Source: Planctomycetota bacterium
Lineage (GTDB): Bacteria > Planctomycetota > Phycisphaerae > Phycisphaerales > Zrk34
Assembly (NCBI GenBank): GCA_016125255.1
Contig: WGMD01000001.1
Span: forward strand, 62,001 to 126,000
Reading direction: 5' to 3'
DNA length: 64,000 bases
Shown: positions 8,829-15,458 of the stretch, one piece after another
Layout: each line of letters opens with the position of its first letter
How positions within the stretch are numbered: position 1 is the first letter of the stretch
The notes under the pieces: generated by a model
Told to the model about the DNA's origin: nothing
Databases searched by the model: none
Seen by the model: the letters and a program-made list of their open reading frames with translations, nothing else
Translations under genes and position numbers: made by a program

Positions 8829-8864
8829 AAAATCGGCGGCGGGCCGGTGGGTCGACCCGCCGCC
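8829..8864 (-). terminator. Intrinsic terminator after the 61-residue ORF
   Basis: Read on the minus strand, GGCGGCGGG pairs perfectly with CCCGCCGCC (9 bp, 12-base loop) and is followed by GATTTTCC. It lies between the small ORF and the methyltransferase gene. Confidence 0.7.
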
Positions 8865-8883
8865 GCTGTGTGTTGTCGGCGCG

Positions 8884-9069
8884 CTACTTCGCGCCGTTGC
8901 CCTCCGCCAAATCGGGCTTCTTCGCCTCGTCGGGCGTCGCCTCCGGCTTCTTCACCGGCGGGGCGCTGTTGCGAAACACAATGAACAGCCCCGAGCGCAG
9001 GATCGGATGATCCGGCGGCAAGGGCTCGACGCCGCGTGATTGCAGATATTCTTCGAGTCGCTTATCCAT
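8884..9069 (-). CDS. Small hypothetical protein downstream of a SAM-I riboswitch
   Basis: A 61-residue protein with no recognised family. It begins MDKRLEEYLQSRGVEPLPPD, has a short hydrophobic stretch (LFIVFRN, about 28-34) and ends in a lysine/proline/acid tail. No signal peptide or full membrane helix is seen, so it is probably cytosolic or peripheral. AAGGGA lies 8-10 bases before the ATG. It is the first gene after the SAM-I riboswitch and its terminator (170 bases of leader between them), and a second terminator follows it, so it seems to be the riboswitch's only target. A link to methionine or SAM metabolism is inferred from that alone. Confidence 0.6.
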   Translation of the reverse strand: MDKRLEEYLQSRGVEPLPPDHPILRSGLFIVFRNSAPPVKKPEATPDEAKKPDLAEGNGAK

Positions 9070-9239
9070 GATGGGGATTCCCTTCGCAAAGCACGTACAA
9101 AGTGCGCGTGTCTATGAAATTTGGATTCACGTTCGATCATCAATCATCTGAAAATGTGCGGCGGAGCTCGGGGCATGGGGCGTCCTTGGTCGCATGAAGC
9201 GGGTGGCGGACGCGGAGATGAACACTGGGATGCCCCAAC

Positions 9240-9264
9240 AAAAAACCCCTAGTGACGGAGGGGG
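9240..9264 (-). terminator. Riboswitch expression-platform terminator
   Basis: On the minus strand CCCCT pairs with AGGGG (8-base loop) and is followed by six T. It lies 31 bases after the SAM aptamer, with a CCCGC/GCGGG hairpin (9279-9292) between them. This is the expected layout of a transcription-terminating S-box. Confidence 0.85.
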
Positions 9265-9294
9265 CCCGCCGTTGGTTGCCCGCGTTTGCGGGCC

Positions 9295-9391
9295 GCATCG
9301 TTCCTGTGTCCAGGTCAGCAGTGGCACCTTGCCGGCGAAGGCAGGTTGCCGGGCGATCTTCGGGCTGAGGCCCTCACGCCGCTCGCGATGC
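9295..9391 (-). promoter_or_regulatory. SAM-I (S-box) riboswitch aptamer
   Basis: Read on the minus strand this 97-base segment matches the S-box consensus throughout. P1 is GCATCG (9391-9386) with CGATGC (9300-9295). The P2 arm contains GAGGG and GCCCGAAGAT closed by GGCG/CGCC, then the invariant GGCAACC, P3 TGCC/GGCA, the invariant GGTGCCA and P4 CCTG/CAGG. Both SAM-contacting junctions are intact. S-boxes normally turn off methionine or SAM genes when SAM is high, by stabilising P1 and letting the terminator form. Here the downstream gene encodes an unknown 61-residue protein. Structure and identity are confident; target function is unknown. Confidence 0.93.
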
Positions 9392-9590
9392 ACGATTCAA
9401 TTGTCGAACGGCATCACTCTAGCCGCGGTTCGCCGCCGGTCCAGTGAAATTCCACTTCGGTCCGTTGCGCCCTGACGCGCCCTTGTCAGTGGCGTCGGTA
9501 GACTGCCCCTAGACTCGTGATGCACGGACGCATGCGACACATCGAACGGCCCATCCCGGCGGTCGGCTCCGGAGGCGATCGCCGCGGATT

Positions 9591-9640
9591 CCGGGGGGCT
9601 CAACCCCGGGGTCGGACCTTTGGTTCCGTCCCCGGCTTTT
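9591..9640 (+). promoter_or_regulatory. Two mutually exclusive hairpins, attenuator-like, before the WYL gene
   Basis: Hairpin 1 pairs CCGGGG (9591-9596) with CCCCGG (9604-9609). Hairpin 2 pairs CCGGGG (9606-9611) with CCCCGG (9630-9635), has an inner GGACC/GGTTCC helix and is followed by CTTTT. They share bases 9606-9609, so only one can form. Hairpin 2 looks like a terminator and hairpin 1 like its anti-terminator, 90 bases before the WYL regulator. No ligand or leader peptide is evident. Confidence 0.5.
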
Positions 9641-9728
9641 CATATCGCCCCCGACGGCAATAGGCTTGTGAGGCGATCCCGCGATGACTAGACTGGCGTT
9701 CTCATCCTCTGTTGCGGGGGCTTTTGCC

Positions 9729-10751
9729 GTGCCGGCCGATTACAGTCGCATTCATCGTCTTCTGCGGATCCTCACGCTCATTCAATCCGACGGCGACTGG
9801 ACCGCGCAGCGTCTGGCTCAGACATGCAGCGTCACCGTGCGGACGATCTATCGTGACATGAAGATGCTCGAAGGGGCCGGCATCCCCTACTTCTTCGACA
9901 CGCGGACGAACGGGTACCGTGTGCGCCGCGACTTTTTCATGCCGCCGGTTTCGCTCACGCTCGATGAATCGCTCGCCCTCATCGCGCTGGGCGAGCACGT
10001 CGGCGACAAGGAGCAGATTCCCCTCACCCGCGCCGCCGGCCGCGCCATCACCAAAATCCGCAGCCAGCTCCCCGCCGCCATGCGCGATGAACTGGAGCGG
10101 CTTGACGGCCACATCGACATCCGCCTCGCCCGCGCCGGTCCGCATGAAGGCATCGCCGATGTGTACGAACAGATGCGCGCCGCCATCGCCGGCGGGCGCA
10201 TCCTGCGCTGCCAGTATGATTCGATCGATGGAACGCGTCGCGGCCGGCGCGGCGAGACATCGTTCGACTTCTCGCCCTACACGCTGTTCTTTTCGCAGCG
10301 GGCGTGGTACGTGCTGGGTCATCACGCCGGCCGGCGGGCGGTGCGCTGCCTCAAGCTCAATCGCTTCTCGGCCGTGCAGCCCACGGCGCGTTCCTTCAAG
10401 ATTCCCCGCACATTCAGCGTCGATCGACATCTGGGCGATGCCTGGCGCATGATCCGCGGGTCCGAGAGTTACGGCGTCGAGCTGCGATTTGACGCCGCGT
10501 TCGCCGAGACGATCGCCGACACGCACTGGCACCACACGCAGGAGATCGAATGGCACGCGGATCAATCGATCACCTTTCGGTGCTGCGTGGACGGGCTGGA
10601 CGAGATCGTGTGGTGGATTCTGAGTATGGGGCCGCACTGCGTGGTGATCGAGCCGGTCGAGCTGGCGGACCGTGTGCGTGATCTGGCACAGGGGATGGTC
10701 GATGCGTACGCACCCCGATCCAAACCGTCCCGCCGCAAGTCAAAGCGATGA
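9729..10751 (+). CDS. WYL-domain helix-turn-helix transcriptional regulator
   Basis: A 340-residue regulator. An N-terminal HTH_11-type winged helix (about residues 5-60, 'QRLAQTCSVTVRTIYRDMKM') is followed by the WYL ligand-sensing domain (about 135-250, with 'SPYTLFFSQRAWYVLGH') and a WCX-like C-terminal extension. WYL proteins respond to nucleotides or nucleic-acid ligands. A GTG at 9729 is preferred because the family usually begins just before PADYSRIHRLL and a GGGGG stretch lies about 9 bases upstream; an in-frame ATG at 9684 is the alternative. The next gene overlaps it by 4 bases. Target unknown. Confidence 0.88.
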   Translation: MPADYSRIHRLLRILTLIQSDGDWTAQRLAQTCSVTVRTIYRDMKMLEGAGIPYFFDTRTNGYRVRRDFFMPPVSLTLDESLALIALGEHVGDKEQIPLTRAAGRAITKIRSQLPAAMRDELERLDGHIDIRLARAGPHEGIADVYEQMRAAIAGGRILRCQYDSIDGTRRGRRGETSFDFSPYTLFFSQRAWYVLGHHAGRRAVRCLKLNRFSAVQPTARSFKIPRTFSVDRHLGDAWRMIRGSESYGVELRFDAAFAETIADTHWHHTQEIEWHADQSITFRCCVDGLDEIVWWILSMGPHCVVIEPVELADRVRDLAQGMVDAYAPRSKPSRRKSKR

Positions 10752-10951
10752 ACTCCGACCCGCTCCATCGCTGCATCGACCTGACGCTCCGCGAGTGGAT
10801 GCGCTCGTGCCGTCATGCCCGTCCGCTCTCCCCGCCGAATCTCCGCCGCGTGCTGGAGCGCCATTGTCGCCGCACGCGGCCCGACGCCGATGACCTACAG
10901 ATTCATGTCATGGTGCAAAGCGGATGGCAAACGATCCTCGATCGACTCTGA
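10748..10951 (+). CDS. Small hypothetical protein translationally coupled to the WYL regulator
   Basis: A 67-residue basic protein with no recognised family and no membrane segment. Its ATG overlaps the stop codon of the WYL gene in an ATGA arrangement, a strong sign of translational coupling and that the ORF is real. It contains two His-Cys spots (HRC, SCRH) and many Arg residues, so nucleic-acid or metal binding is conceivable but unsupported. It ends 5 bases before the end of the convergent hypothetical gene. Confidence 0.55.
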   Translation: MNSDPLHRCIDLTLREWMRSCRHARPLSPPNLRRVLERHCRRTRPDADDLQIHVMVQSGWQTILDRL

Positions 10952-10955
10952 TCGC

Positions 10956-11738
10956 TCATCCTTCAAACTGCGGCGTGCCGGGATTTCGGATCGGGCAGCC
11001 TTCCATCACCCATTCCAGAGCTGCCATCCGTAGCGCCGAGTATTCCTCCCCGATCACCAGTGCATCTTCGTAGAACGACTCAGCCCGTTCGTTGACCATC
11101 TCCGCCTCAACGGTCGTCAGAAGCAGTTCAGGGTCGCGCCGCGGCGGGACGGTTTCCGCCTCCGGCTCATCCGCCGTGGCCCATCCTCTCCACGTGCTCG
11201 CCCACAAGCTCGCCGCCAGTCGCGGCGCCCCGCCCCAGGTCCGTGTCAACGCCCCGATGAGCGCCGCCCGCATGCGGCTGACTAAAAATGCCATCGCCTG
11301 ACAACGCAACGTCTCGTCCAGGTCTTCTCGGATCAGATCCAAAATGTCGTCCAGTCCGTCCGTCTCGTTTTCAACAATCGCCGATTCGATCTCCCGCCAG
11401 TCTTCCGACGTGCGCGCCATCGTCAGACTGTCCATGCTTGTTTCTTCAAAGTCGCGAAACAGTTCATACCACGCCTGCCAATCCGGATCATCGCTTTCAA
11501 TATCCTCCACAAGTGTGCCGAAATCCTTGTATATCCAAACGATCGCCATCACTGCGACCATCAGCCGCGCAGCTGCCATCCCGTCATCTGCGCTGATCGA
11601 TTCAAACCATTGCGAGTCATCAAGCTGATCCCACGTGCGCTTGCCCCACCACATCAGCGTGCTGCCCTCGCAAAAAAAGCATTCATCCGCCAAGGAGAAA
11701 TACAAATCCACCGTAGACCAGTCCGAAGGGATCCACAT
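10956..11738 (-). CDS. Hypothetical acidic protein
   Basis: A 260-residue protein, rich in Asp, Glu and Trp, with no recognised domain. It starts MWIPSDWSTVDLYFSLADEC; a helix around residues 55-70 (AARLMVAVMAIVWIY) is hydrophobic enough for a buried helix but is not preceded by a signal sequence. AGAGG lies 7 bases before ATG 11738, which is preferred over the GTG at 11744. It is convergent with the WYL-linked small gene and has a perfect inverted repeat about 50 bases upstream. Cytosolic; function unknown. Confidence 0.65.
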   Translation of the reverse strand: MWIPSDWSTVDLYFSLADECFFCEGSTLMWWGKRTWDQLDDSQWFESISADDGMAAARLMVAVMAIVWIYKDFGTLVEDIESDDPDWQAWYELFRDFEETSMDSLTMARTSEDWREIESAIVENETDGLDDILDLIREDLDETLRCQAMAFLVSRMRAALIGALTRTWGGAPRLAASLWASTWRGWATADEPEAETVPPRRDPELLLTTVEAEMVNERAESFYEDALVIGEEYSALRMAALEWVMEGCPIRNPGTPQFEG

Positions 11739-11787
11739 GACCACACCTCTGACGCGCTGTCACAAGAACAAATCCAATGTATCAACT

Positions 11788-11811
11788 CGCCTGACATCCT
11801 CATGTCAGGCG
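11788..11811. repeat. Perfect 10-bp inverted repeat
   Basis: CGCCTGACAT pairs with ATGTCAGGCG around a 4-base loop in the 190-base intergenic space between divergent genes. It could be a regulator site or an RNA hairpin in the leader of the minus-strand hypothetical gene. No T-run follows on either strand. Confidence 0.55.
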
Positions 11812-11928
11812 TGCCGCCGAGAACTTCAAAACGCAATGCACTCCGCATCGATGCCGCGCTAGACTTGCACGGCGGGTCGGGACCGAGGGTTCGATCGCCG
11901 GCAAAGCAAATTTATGGAAAGGATCGTC

Positions 11929-12507
11929 ATGCTGCCGATTTCCGAGCGGTTTGAGGAGGCGGTCGGGTTCGCCCTGCGTCTGCACCGCGAGCAGGCCCGC
12001 AAGGGTTCGCGGATTCCGTACGTGGCGCACCTGTTGAGCGTGGCGGCGCTGGCGATGGAGCACGGGGCGGACGAAGACGAGGCGATCGCGGCGCTACTGC
12101 ACGATGCGGTCGAGGATCAGGGCGGGTTGCCGACGCTGGAGGCGATCCGCGAAACGTTTGGCGAGCGCGTGGCGAATCTCGTGGCCGGGTGCACGGATTC
12201 GTACGCTCAGCCCAAGCCGCCTTGGCGAGCGCGGAAGGAAACGTACCTAGCGCACCTGCGCGAGGCGGATGCGTCGATTCGCCTCATCAGCGCCTGCGAC
12301 AAGCTTCACAACGCGCGGGCGATTCTCAGCGACTATCTGACGCTGGGGCCGCGCGTGTTCGAACGGTTCAAGGGCGGTCGCGACGGCACGCTCTGGTACT
12401 ACCGCAGTCTCGCGGACATCTTCGCACAGACCGGGCCGCACCCGCTGTCGAGCGAACTGGAGCGTGTCGTGCGTGAACTGGAGCGTGTCGCGGACAAGGC
12501 GGCGTGA
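11929..12507 (+). CDS. HD-domain phosphohydrolase of the SpoT/MESH1 (p)ppGpp-hydrolase type
   Basis: A 192-residue stand-alone HD protein. The motif series matches the hydrolase half of RelA/SpoT: 'RKGSRIPYVAHLLSVA' (about 25-40), 'AALLHDAVEDQGG' (His-Asp pair, about 58-70) and 'DKLHNARAIL' (about 125-134), all metal or nucleotide contacts. There is no synthetase or ACT domain, and the length matches small alarmone hydrolases. Expected to be Mn-dependent and to hydrolyse (p)ppGpp or a related nucleotide. ATG 11929 has GGAAAGGA 6 bases before it. It converges on the esterase gene. Confidence 0.85.
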   Translation: MLPISERFEEAVGFALRLHREQARKGSRIPYVAHLLSVAALAMEHGADEDEAIAALLHDAVEDQGGLPTLEAIRETFGERVANLVAGCTDSYAQPKPPWRARKETYLAHLREADASIRLISACDKLHNARAILSDYLTLGPRVFERFKGGRDGTLWYYRSLADIFAQTGPHPLSSELERVVRELERVADKAA

Positions 12508-12513
12508 AGCCGA

Positions 12514-14349
12514 TCACTCGCCCATGAGCTTCGCCAGCGTCGGCTCAAGCTTGTCGAACAACGCGGCGTAACCGGCGGCGCTGGGGTGGACTTCGTCGTT
12601 GAACTTCGCTTTGTCGGCGACGCCGTCGGCGGTGACGAAAACGTCGCGGGCGTCGATATAGGTGATGTACGGTTTGTCAACGAGCGGCGCGAGCAGCGCG
12701 TTGACCTGGGCGGGTTCGGTCTTGTGTTTGTTTTGCCGCGGAAGTACGCCCAGCAGGAGAATCCGCGTCGTCGGGCAATGGTCGTGAATGCGATCGCACA
12801 CGGCGGCGACGCCGGCGGCGATCTGGTCAGCGGTGTTGTAGTCGAGGTTGTTCGTCCCGATGAGAACGAGCGCCGCCTTCGGCGCGATGCCTTCGAGTTC
12901 GCCGTGATCGAGGCGCCAGAGGACGTTTTCGGTGCGGTCCCATCCGAACCCGAGGTTCGCCGCATCGCGCGGCGCGAGATGCTTGCTCCATGCGTCGGTC
13001 CCGCGCGCGATCGGGGCCTTGGGTTCGCCGGCGAAGTAGTGCATGATCGAATCGCCGATCACGATCAGTCGCGGCGGACGGGCCTTGATGAAATCCAATA
13101 CCTGATGATGCCGCGTCTGCCAGTCATAGATGCGATAGTCGCGGTCCTGCGTCACGGGCACGATCGCTGAATTGTCAGCGGGTTGGGCCTGGAGCTGCGC
13201 GGCGAGCCACGGGCTGACTTTTTCCGCCCACATCTGACCGTGCGCCCGCTGGCCCGCCTCGCTGAAATGCACGCCGGTCCGCATCTTCGCGTCGAGCGTA
13301 TCCGTGTCCGGCCCTTCGGTCGTCACGCCGTCGCTCCACAGCTTCGCCTGCCCGGCGCGGATCGCTTCGCTCACGTGCGACCCATCGACGATTGCCTTGT
13401 TGTACGACGCCTGCGCGGTGATCCAGGGCATGGGCCATGCGGCATCGCGGCGCATGTGCGTGATGATCGTCGTCATCGCCGCGGCGTACTCGTCGCCGGT
13501 CAGACGCCGCGGCGTGGGGCTCGGCTGATTGGAATCCGATTCGCCCTGATGCCAGAGCACCGCGCGGAACCCGTGCGGGCCGAGCTGGCGAATACGCTCG
13601 ATCGCATGATCGTACAACTTACCTTGCGATTCGTAGGCGTCGCCGACCTGCGTGAAGTTTCCGCCGGCGGTGGGTTTGACGGCGTATCGCTCGCCGGCGG
13701 GGAGCCATTGATTGACGCTCGTCCCGCCGAAGCCCGTCGACGCAATGCCGATCGGCACGCCGAACTTCTCCGCCATCGCATCGCCGAACGCCGGCCAGCA
13801 GCTCCCGCCTTTCGATCCGTCGCCCGTACCCGGCTGCGGATCGTCAGCAAGGCGCCATGACTTGCCGTCGAACGTCGCGACCATGCCGCTCGCCGGTTTG
13901 AGCGGCGTCTGTCCGTAGTTGGTGGAGTTGGACTGACCGGCGATGACGAAGACTTCGCCCACGCCGACGTGTTCGACCGTCGCCGCGCTGCCGATTGCTT
14001 CCTTGCCTTTGACCGGCTGCACGCTCACGCGGAACCATCCGCCGGCGGGCGTGATGAACGCCGAGTCGAATTGATGGGTCGTCGCATTCACCGGCGCACG
14101 GAACTGCACATTCGCCTCGCCGTCGACGCCCTTGCCGCTGAGCGTGATGAGGATCGCATCCGCCCCCTCGTCCGCCGTCCCGCGTACGCTCACCGCCCCC
14201 TGCGACCGGCTCACGCGCTCAAACACCTGATACTCGATCGGGGCTTCGAGCCGAACCTCCCCGCGCGTCGACGCCCTCATCGACAGCGCCGCCAGCAGCA
14301 CCAGCCCGAGAAACCCAACCCGCCGTGTGACCGTTTGTTGTATCCTCAT
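12514..14349 (-). CDS. Secreted two-domain esterase: sialate O-acetylesterase plus SGNH/GDSL hydrolase
   Basis: A 611-residue exported protein (signal peptide about 1-28). The first half is a sialate-O-acetylesterase (SASA) domain with 'VFVIAGQSNSTNYGQ' (serine nucleophile block near residue 135) and 'VLWHQGESDSN' near 265. The second half is an SGNH hydrolase with 'LIVIGDSIMHYF' near 430, 'VLIGTNNL' near 500 and the Asp-His pair in 'DEVHPSAAGYA' near 585. Both sets of catalytic residues are present. It probably removes acetyl groups from polysaccharides in the periplasm or outside the cell. The start at 14349 is chosen at the signal peptide; the frame is open 37 codons further upstream. Confidence 0.87.
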   Translation of the reverse strand: MRIQQTVTRRVGFLGLVLLAALSMRASTRGEVRLEAPIEYQVFERVSRSQGAVSVRGTADEGADAILITLSGKGVDGEANVQFRAPVNATTHQFDSAFITPAGGWFRVSVQPVKGKEAIGSAATVEHVGVGEVFVIAGQSNSTNYGQTPLKPASGMVATFDGKSWRLADDPQPGTGDGSKGGSCWPAFGDAMAEKFGVPIGIASTGFGGTSVNQWLPAGERYAVKPTAGGNFTQVGDAYESQGKLYDHAIERIRQLGPHGFRAVLWHQGESDSNQPSPTPRRLTGDEYAAAMTTIITHMRRDAAWPMPWITAQASYNKAIVDGSHVSEAIRAGQAKLWSDGVTTEGPDTDTLDAKMRTGVHFSEAGQRAHGQMWAEKVSPWLAAQLQAQPADNSAIVPVTQDRDYRIYDWQTRHHQVLDFIKARPPRLIVIGDSIMHYFAGEPKAPIARGTDAWSKHLAPRDAANLGFGWDRTENVLWRLDHGELEGIAPKAALVLIGTNNLDYNTADQIAAGVAAVCDRIHDHCPTTRILLLGVLPRQNKHKTEPAQVNALLAPLVDKPYITYIDARDVFVTADGVADKAKFNDEVHPSAAGYAALFDKLEPTLAKLMGE

Positions 14350-14396
14350 CCCCGCATGATAACACCGCCGCCCCCGCCCCATTCCCCGCCAAAACG

Positions 14397-14424
14397 AAAA
14401 ACCCGGCACCAATGGGCGCCGGGT
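14397..14424 (-). terminator. Terminator just after the tRNA-Gly 3' fragment
   Basis: On the minus strand ACCCGGC pairs with GCCGGGT and is followed by TTTTT, starting 7 bases beyond the discriminator base of the tRNA fragment. It looks like the original tRNA terminator. The second tRNA fragment (42834) has only a T-run there, so this copy probably keeps the ancestral chromosomal context. Confidence 0.8.
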
Positions 14425-14428
14425 CTTC

Positions 14429-14551
14429 AAAGCGGGTGATGGGATTTGAACCCACGACATTCACGTTGGCAACAGCCCCCGGAAGTGGCGTATTGTTCGA
14501 TCCAAGCGCCGGTTATGACGTTCGAAAAACACTCGGTGACCGACTCGGTGC
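14429..14551 (-). repeat. Attachment site A: tRNA-Gly(GCC) 3' half plus integrase-arm-like repeat
   Basis: Read on the minus strand, 14477-14429 contains the anticodon loop TTGCCAA, the 3' anticodon strand CGTGA, a full T-arm (GTGGGTTCAAATCCCAT) and the acceptor strand CACCCGC of a tRNA-Gly. The 5' half, D-arm and 5' acceptor strand are missing. The 49 bases are identical to 42834-42882. Beyond a 54-base variable spacer lies a 20-base sequence, CTCGGTGACCGACTCGGTGC (14532-14551), also shared with the other copy at the same distance. It holds a direct repeat of CTCGGTG. This is the layout of a tyrosine-integrase att core with arm sites. Confidence 0.8.
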
Positions 14552-14692
14552 TGGAACACGGGGCACGTGTGTCCATCAAAGGGCAATAGTGTCAAAAAGC
14601 CCAACATTACGCCCAAAAATCATAACGCATGTGATGGCAATGAATTGGAAATGGCCATCGCCTGAAGTTGATGGCGTTCGTGTCGCGGGGTG

Positions 14693-14727
14693 TTGACATT
14701 CGCGCCGGGCTGTGGTAATATTTACCA
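14693..14727 (+). promoter_or_regulatory. Sigma-70 promoter with overlapping operator for the toxin-antitoxin pair
   Basis: TTGACA (14693-14698), a 17-base spacer and TATAAT-like TAATAT (14716-14721) form a near-consensus promoter 21 bases before the toxin Shine-Dalgarno region. A perfect inverted repeat, TGGTAA-TAT-TTACCA (14713-14727), covers the -10. It is the expected site for autorepression by the XRE antitoxin. Confidence 0.85.
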
Positions 14728-14747
14728 ACAATCGGAGAGTCTGGCCG

Positions 14748-14999
14748 ATGTACCCGTTCGTTCTGTGGAACTCGATCAACGAAACCAAGATCGCGGATCA
14801 TCAGGTCAGCAAGGCCGAGGTACATGATGTGCTGGACGACCCGATCATCGACGAAGTCCCCAGCCAGTCGAACCCCGCCTACTGCGTGGTGCAGGGCGAA
14901 ACCCGGCACGGCCGCTGGCTCATCGTGGTGTACGAAAAAGTCGATCAGGACACGATCCGACCGGTCACGGCCTACGAGCCCCAACCCCCGAGCCACTGA
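14748..14999 (+). CDS. BrnT-like toxin of a type II toxin-antitoxin system
   Basis: An 83-residue protein resembling the BrnT fold (RelE-like RNase). It has the N-terminal 'NETKIADHQVSKAEVHDVL' pattern (Lys and His, then a helix) and the C-terminal 'GETRHGRWLIVVYE' and 'IRPVTAYEP' strands. The start at 14748 has GGAGAG 8 bases before it. The antitoxin gene starts 1 base after its stop. Expected to act in the cytosol as an RNase or translation inhibitor held in check by its partner. BrnT usually pairs with BrnA; pairing with an XRE protein is a known variation. Confidence 0.72.
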   Translation: MYPFVLWNSINETKIADHQVSKAEVHDVLDDPIIDEVPSQSNPAYCVVQGETRHGRWLIVVYEKVDQDTIRPVTAYEPQPPSH

Positions 15000-15000
15000 C

Positions 15001-15348
15001 ATGACCCATCGCAAGAGCAAACCCGTTAAGGAACAGGCGACCGACGCAATCCGGCGGCGGCACGCGAAAATCATCCAGCACGTGGAGGGGCGGCGCGATG
15101 AACTGGCCGAACAGGCGCGGCGGAAGATGGCTGAACTCGAACCCATCCGCGAGGTGATGGCCCAACTCAAGACCCATCGTGAACGGGCCGGCCTGAGCCT
15201 GACCGATCTGGCCAAACGGACCGGCATCGACAAATCAAACCTGTCGAAGTTGGAAAACGCGCGATATCCCAACGCCACGGTGGACACGCTGACGAGGATC
15301 GCCACGGCATTGGGCGTTCGGCTGAGATGGGTCGTCGAAGCGGCGTGA
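15001..15348 (+). CDS. XRE-family antitoxin with HTH domain
   Basis: A 115-residue protein with a basic, helical N-terminal half (about 1-55, coiled-coil-like, likely toxin contact) and a Cro/C1 helix-turn-helix in the C-terminal half ('AGLSLTDLAKRTGIDKSNLS', about 62-81, then the SKLE recognition end). It should neutralise the BrnT-like toxin and repress the shared promoter through the TGGTAA-N3-TTACCA operator. The pair sits immediately inside attachment site A, a typical place for an element-stabilising module. Confidence 0.8.
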   Translation: MTHRKSKPVKEQATDAIRRRHAKIIQHVEGRRDELAEQARRKMAELEPIREVMAQLKTHRERAGLSLTDLAKRTGIDKSNLSKLENARYPNATVDTLTRIATALGVRLRWVVEAA

Positions 15349-15351
15349 GGC

Positions 15352-15412
15352 ATCACGGGCCGGGTGAGATCAAGGTCGTTGGACATCCTCAATTCACCGC
15401 ACGCCCCGTGAT
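15352..15412. terminator. Long inverted repeat after the antitoxin gene
   Basis: ATCACGGG (15352-15359) pairs with CCCGTGAT (15405-15412) around a 45-base loop; a weak T-rich tail (CCTTCTTGTATTT) follows on the plus strand. It separates two convergent transcription units and may be a weak bidirectional terminator. Confidence 0.4.
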
Positions 15413-15458
15413 CCTTCTTGTATTTACCCGGTGAAGTGTTCGGACTTGAATCCGCCCG

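Noticed and set aside
8952-9393. Short minus-strand frames covering the riboswitch and its leader
   Set aside because: They overlap conserved riboswitch structure and lack protein-like sequence or Shine-Dalgarno sites; the aptamer and leader explain the DNA.
11788-11811. Hairpin with the ACATGAGGATGT core recalls the MS2 phage coat-protein site
   Set aside because: The loop differs from the MS2 operator and no RNA-phage context exists; it is kept only as an inverted repeat.
14531-14551. ACCGAGTCGGT-containing stretch resembles the end of a Cas9 tracrRNA
   Set aside because: There is no cas gene, CRISPR repeat or anti-repeat in the window, and the same sequence recurs beside the second tRNA fragment, which fits integrase arm sites better.
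14429-14600. tmRNA 3' end or a group I intron in the tRNA-Gly anticodon loop
   Set aside because: No resume codon, tag peptide or matching 5' acceptor strand lies upstream within several hundred bases, and I see no conserved intron core; a repeated att fragment explains both copies.
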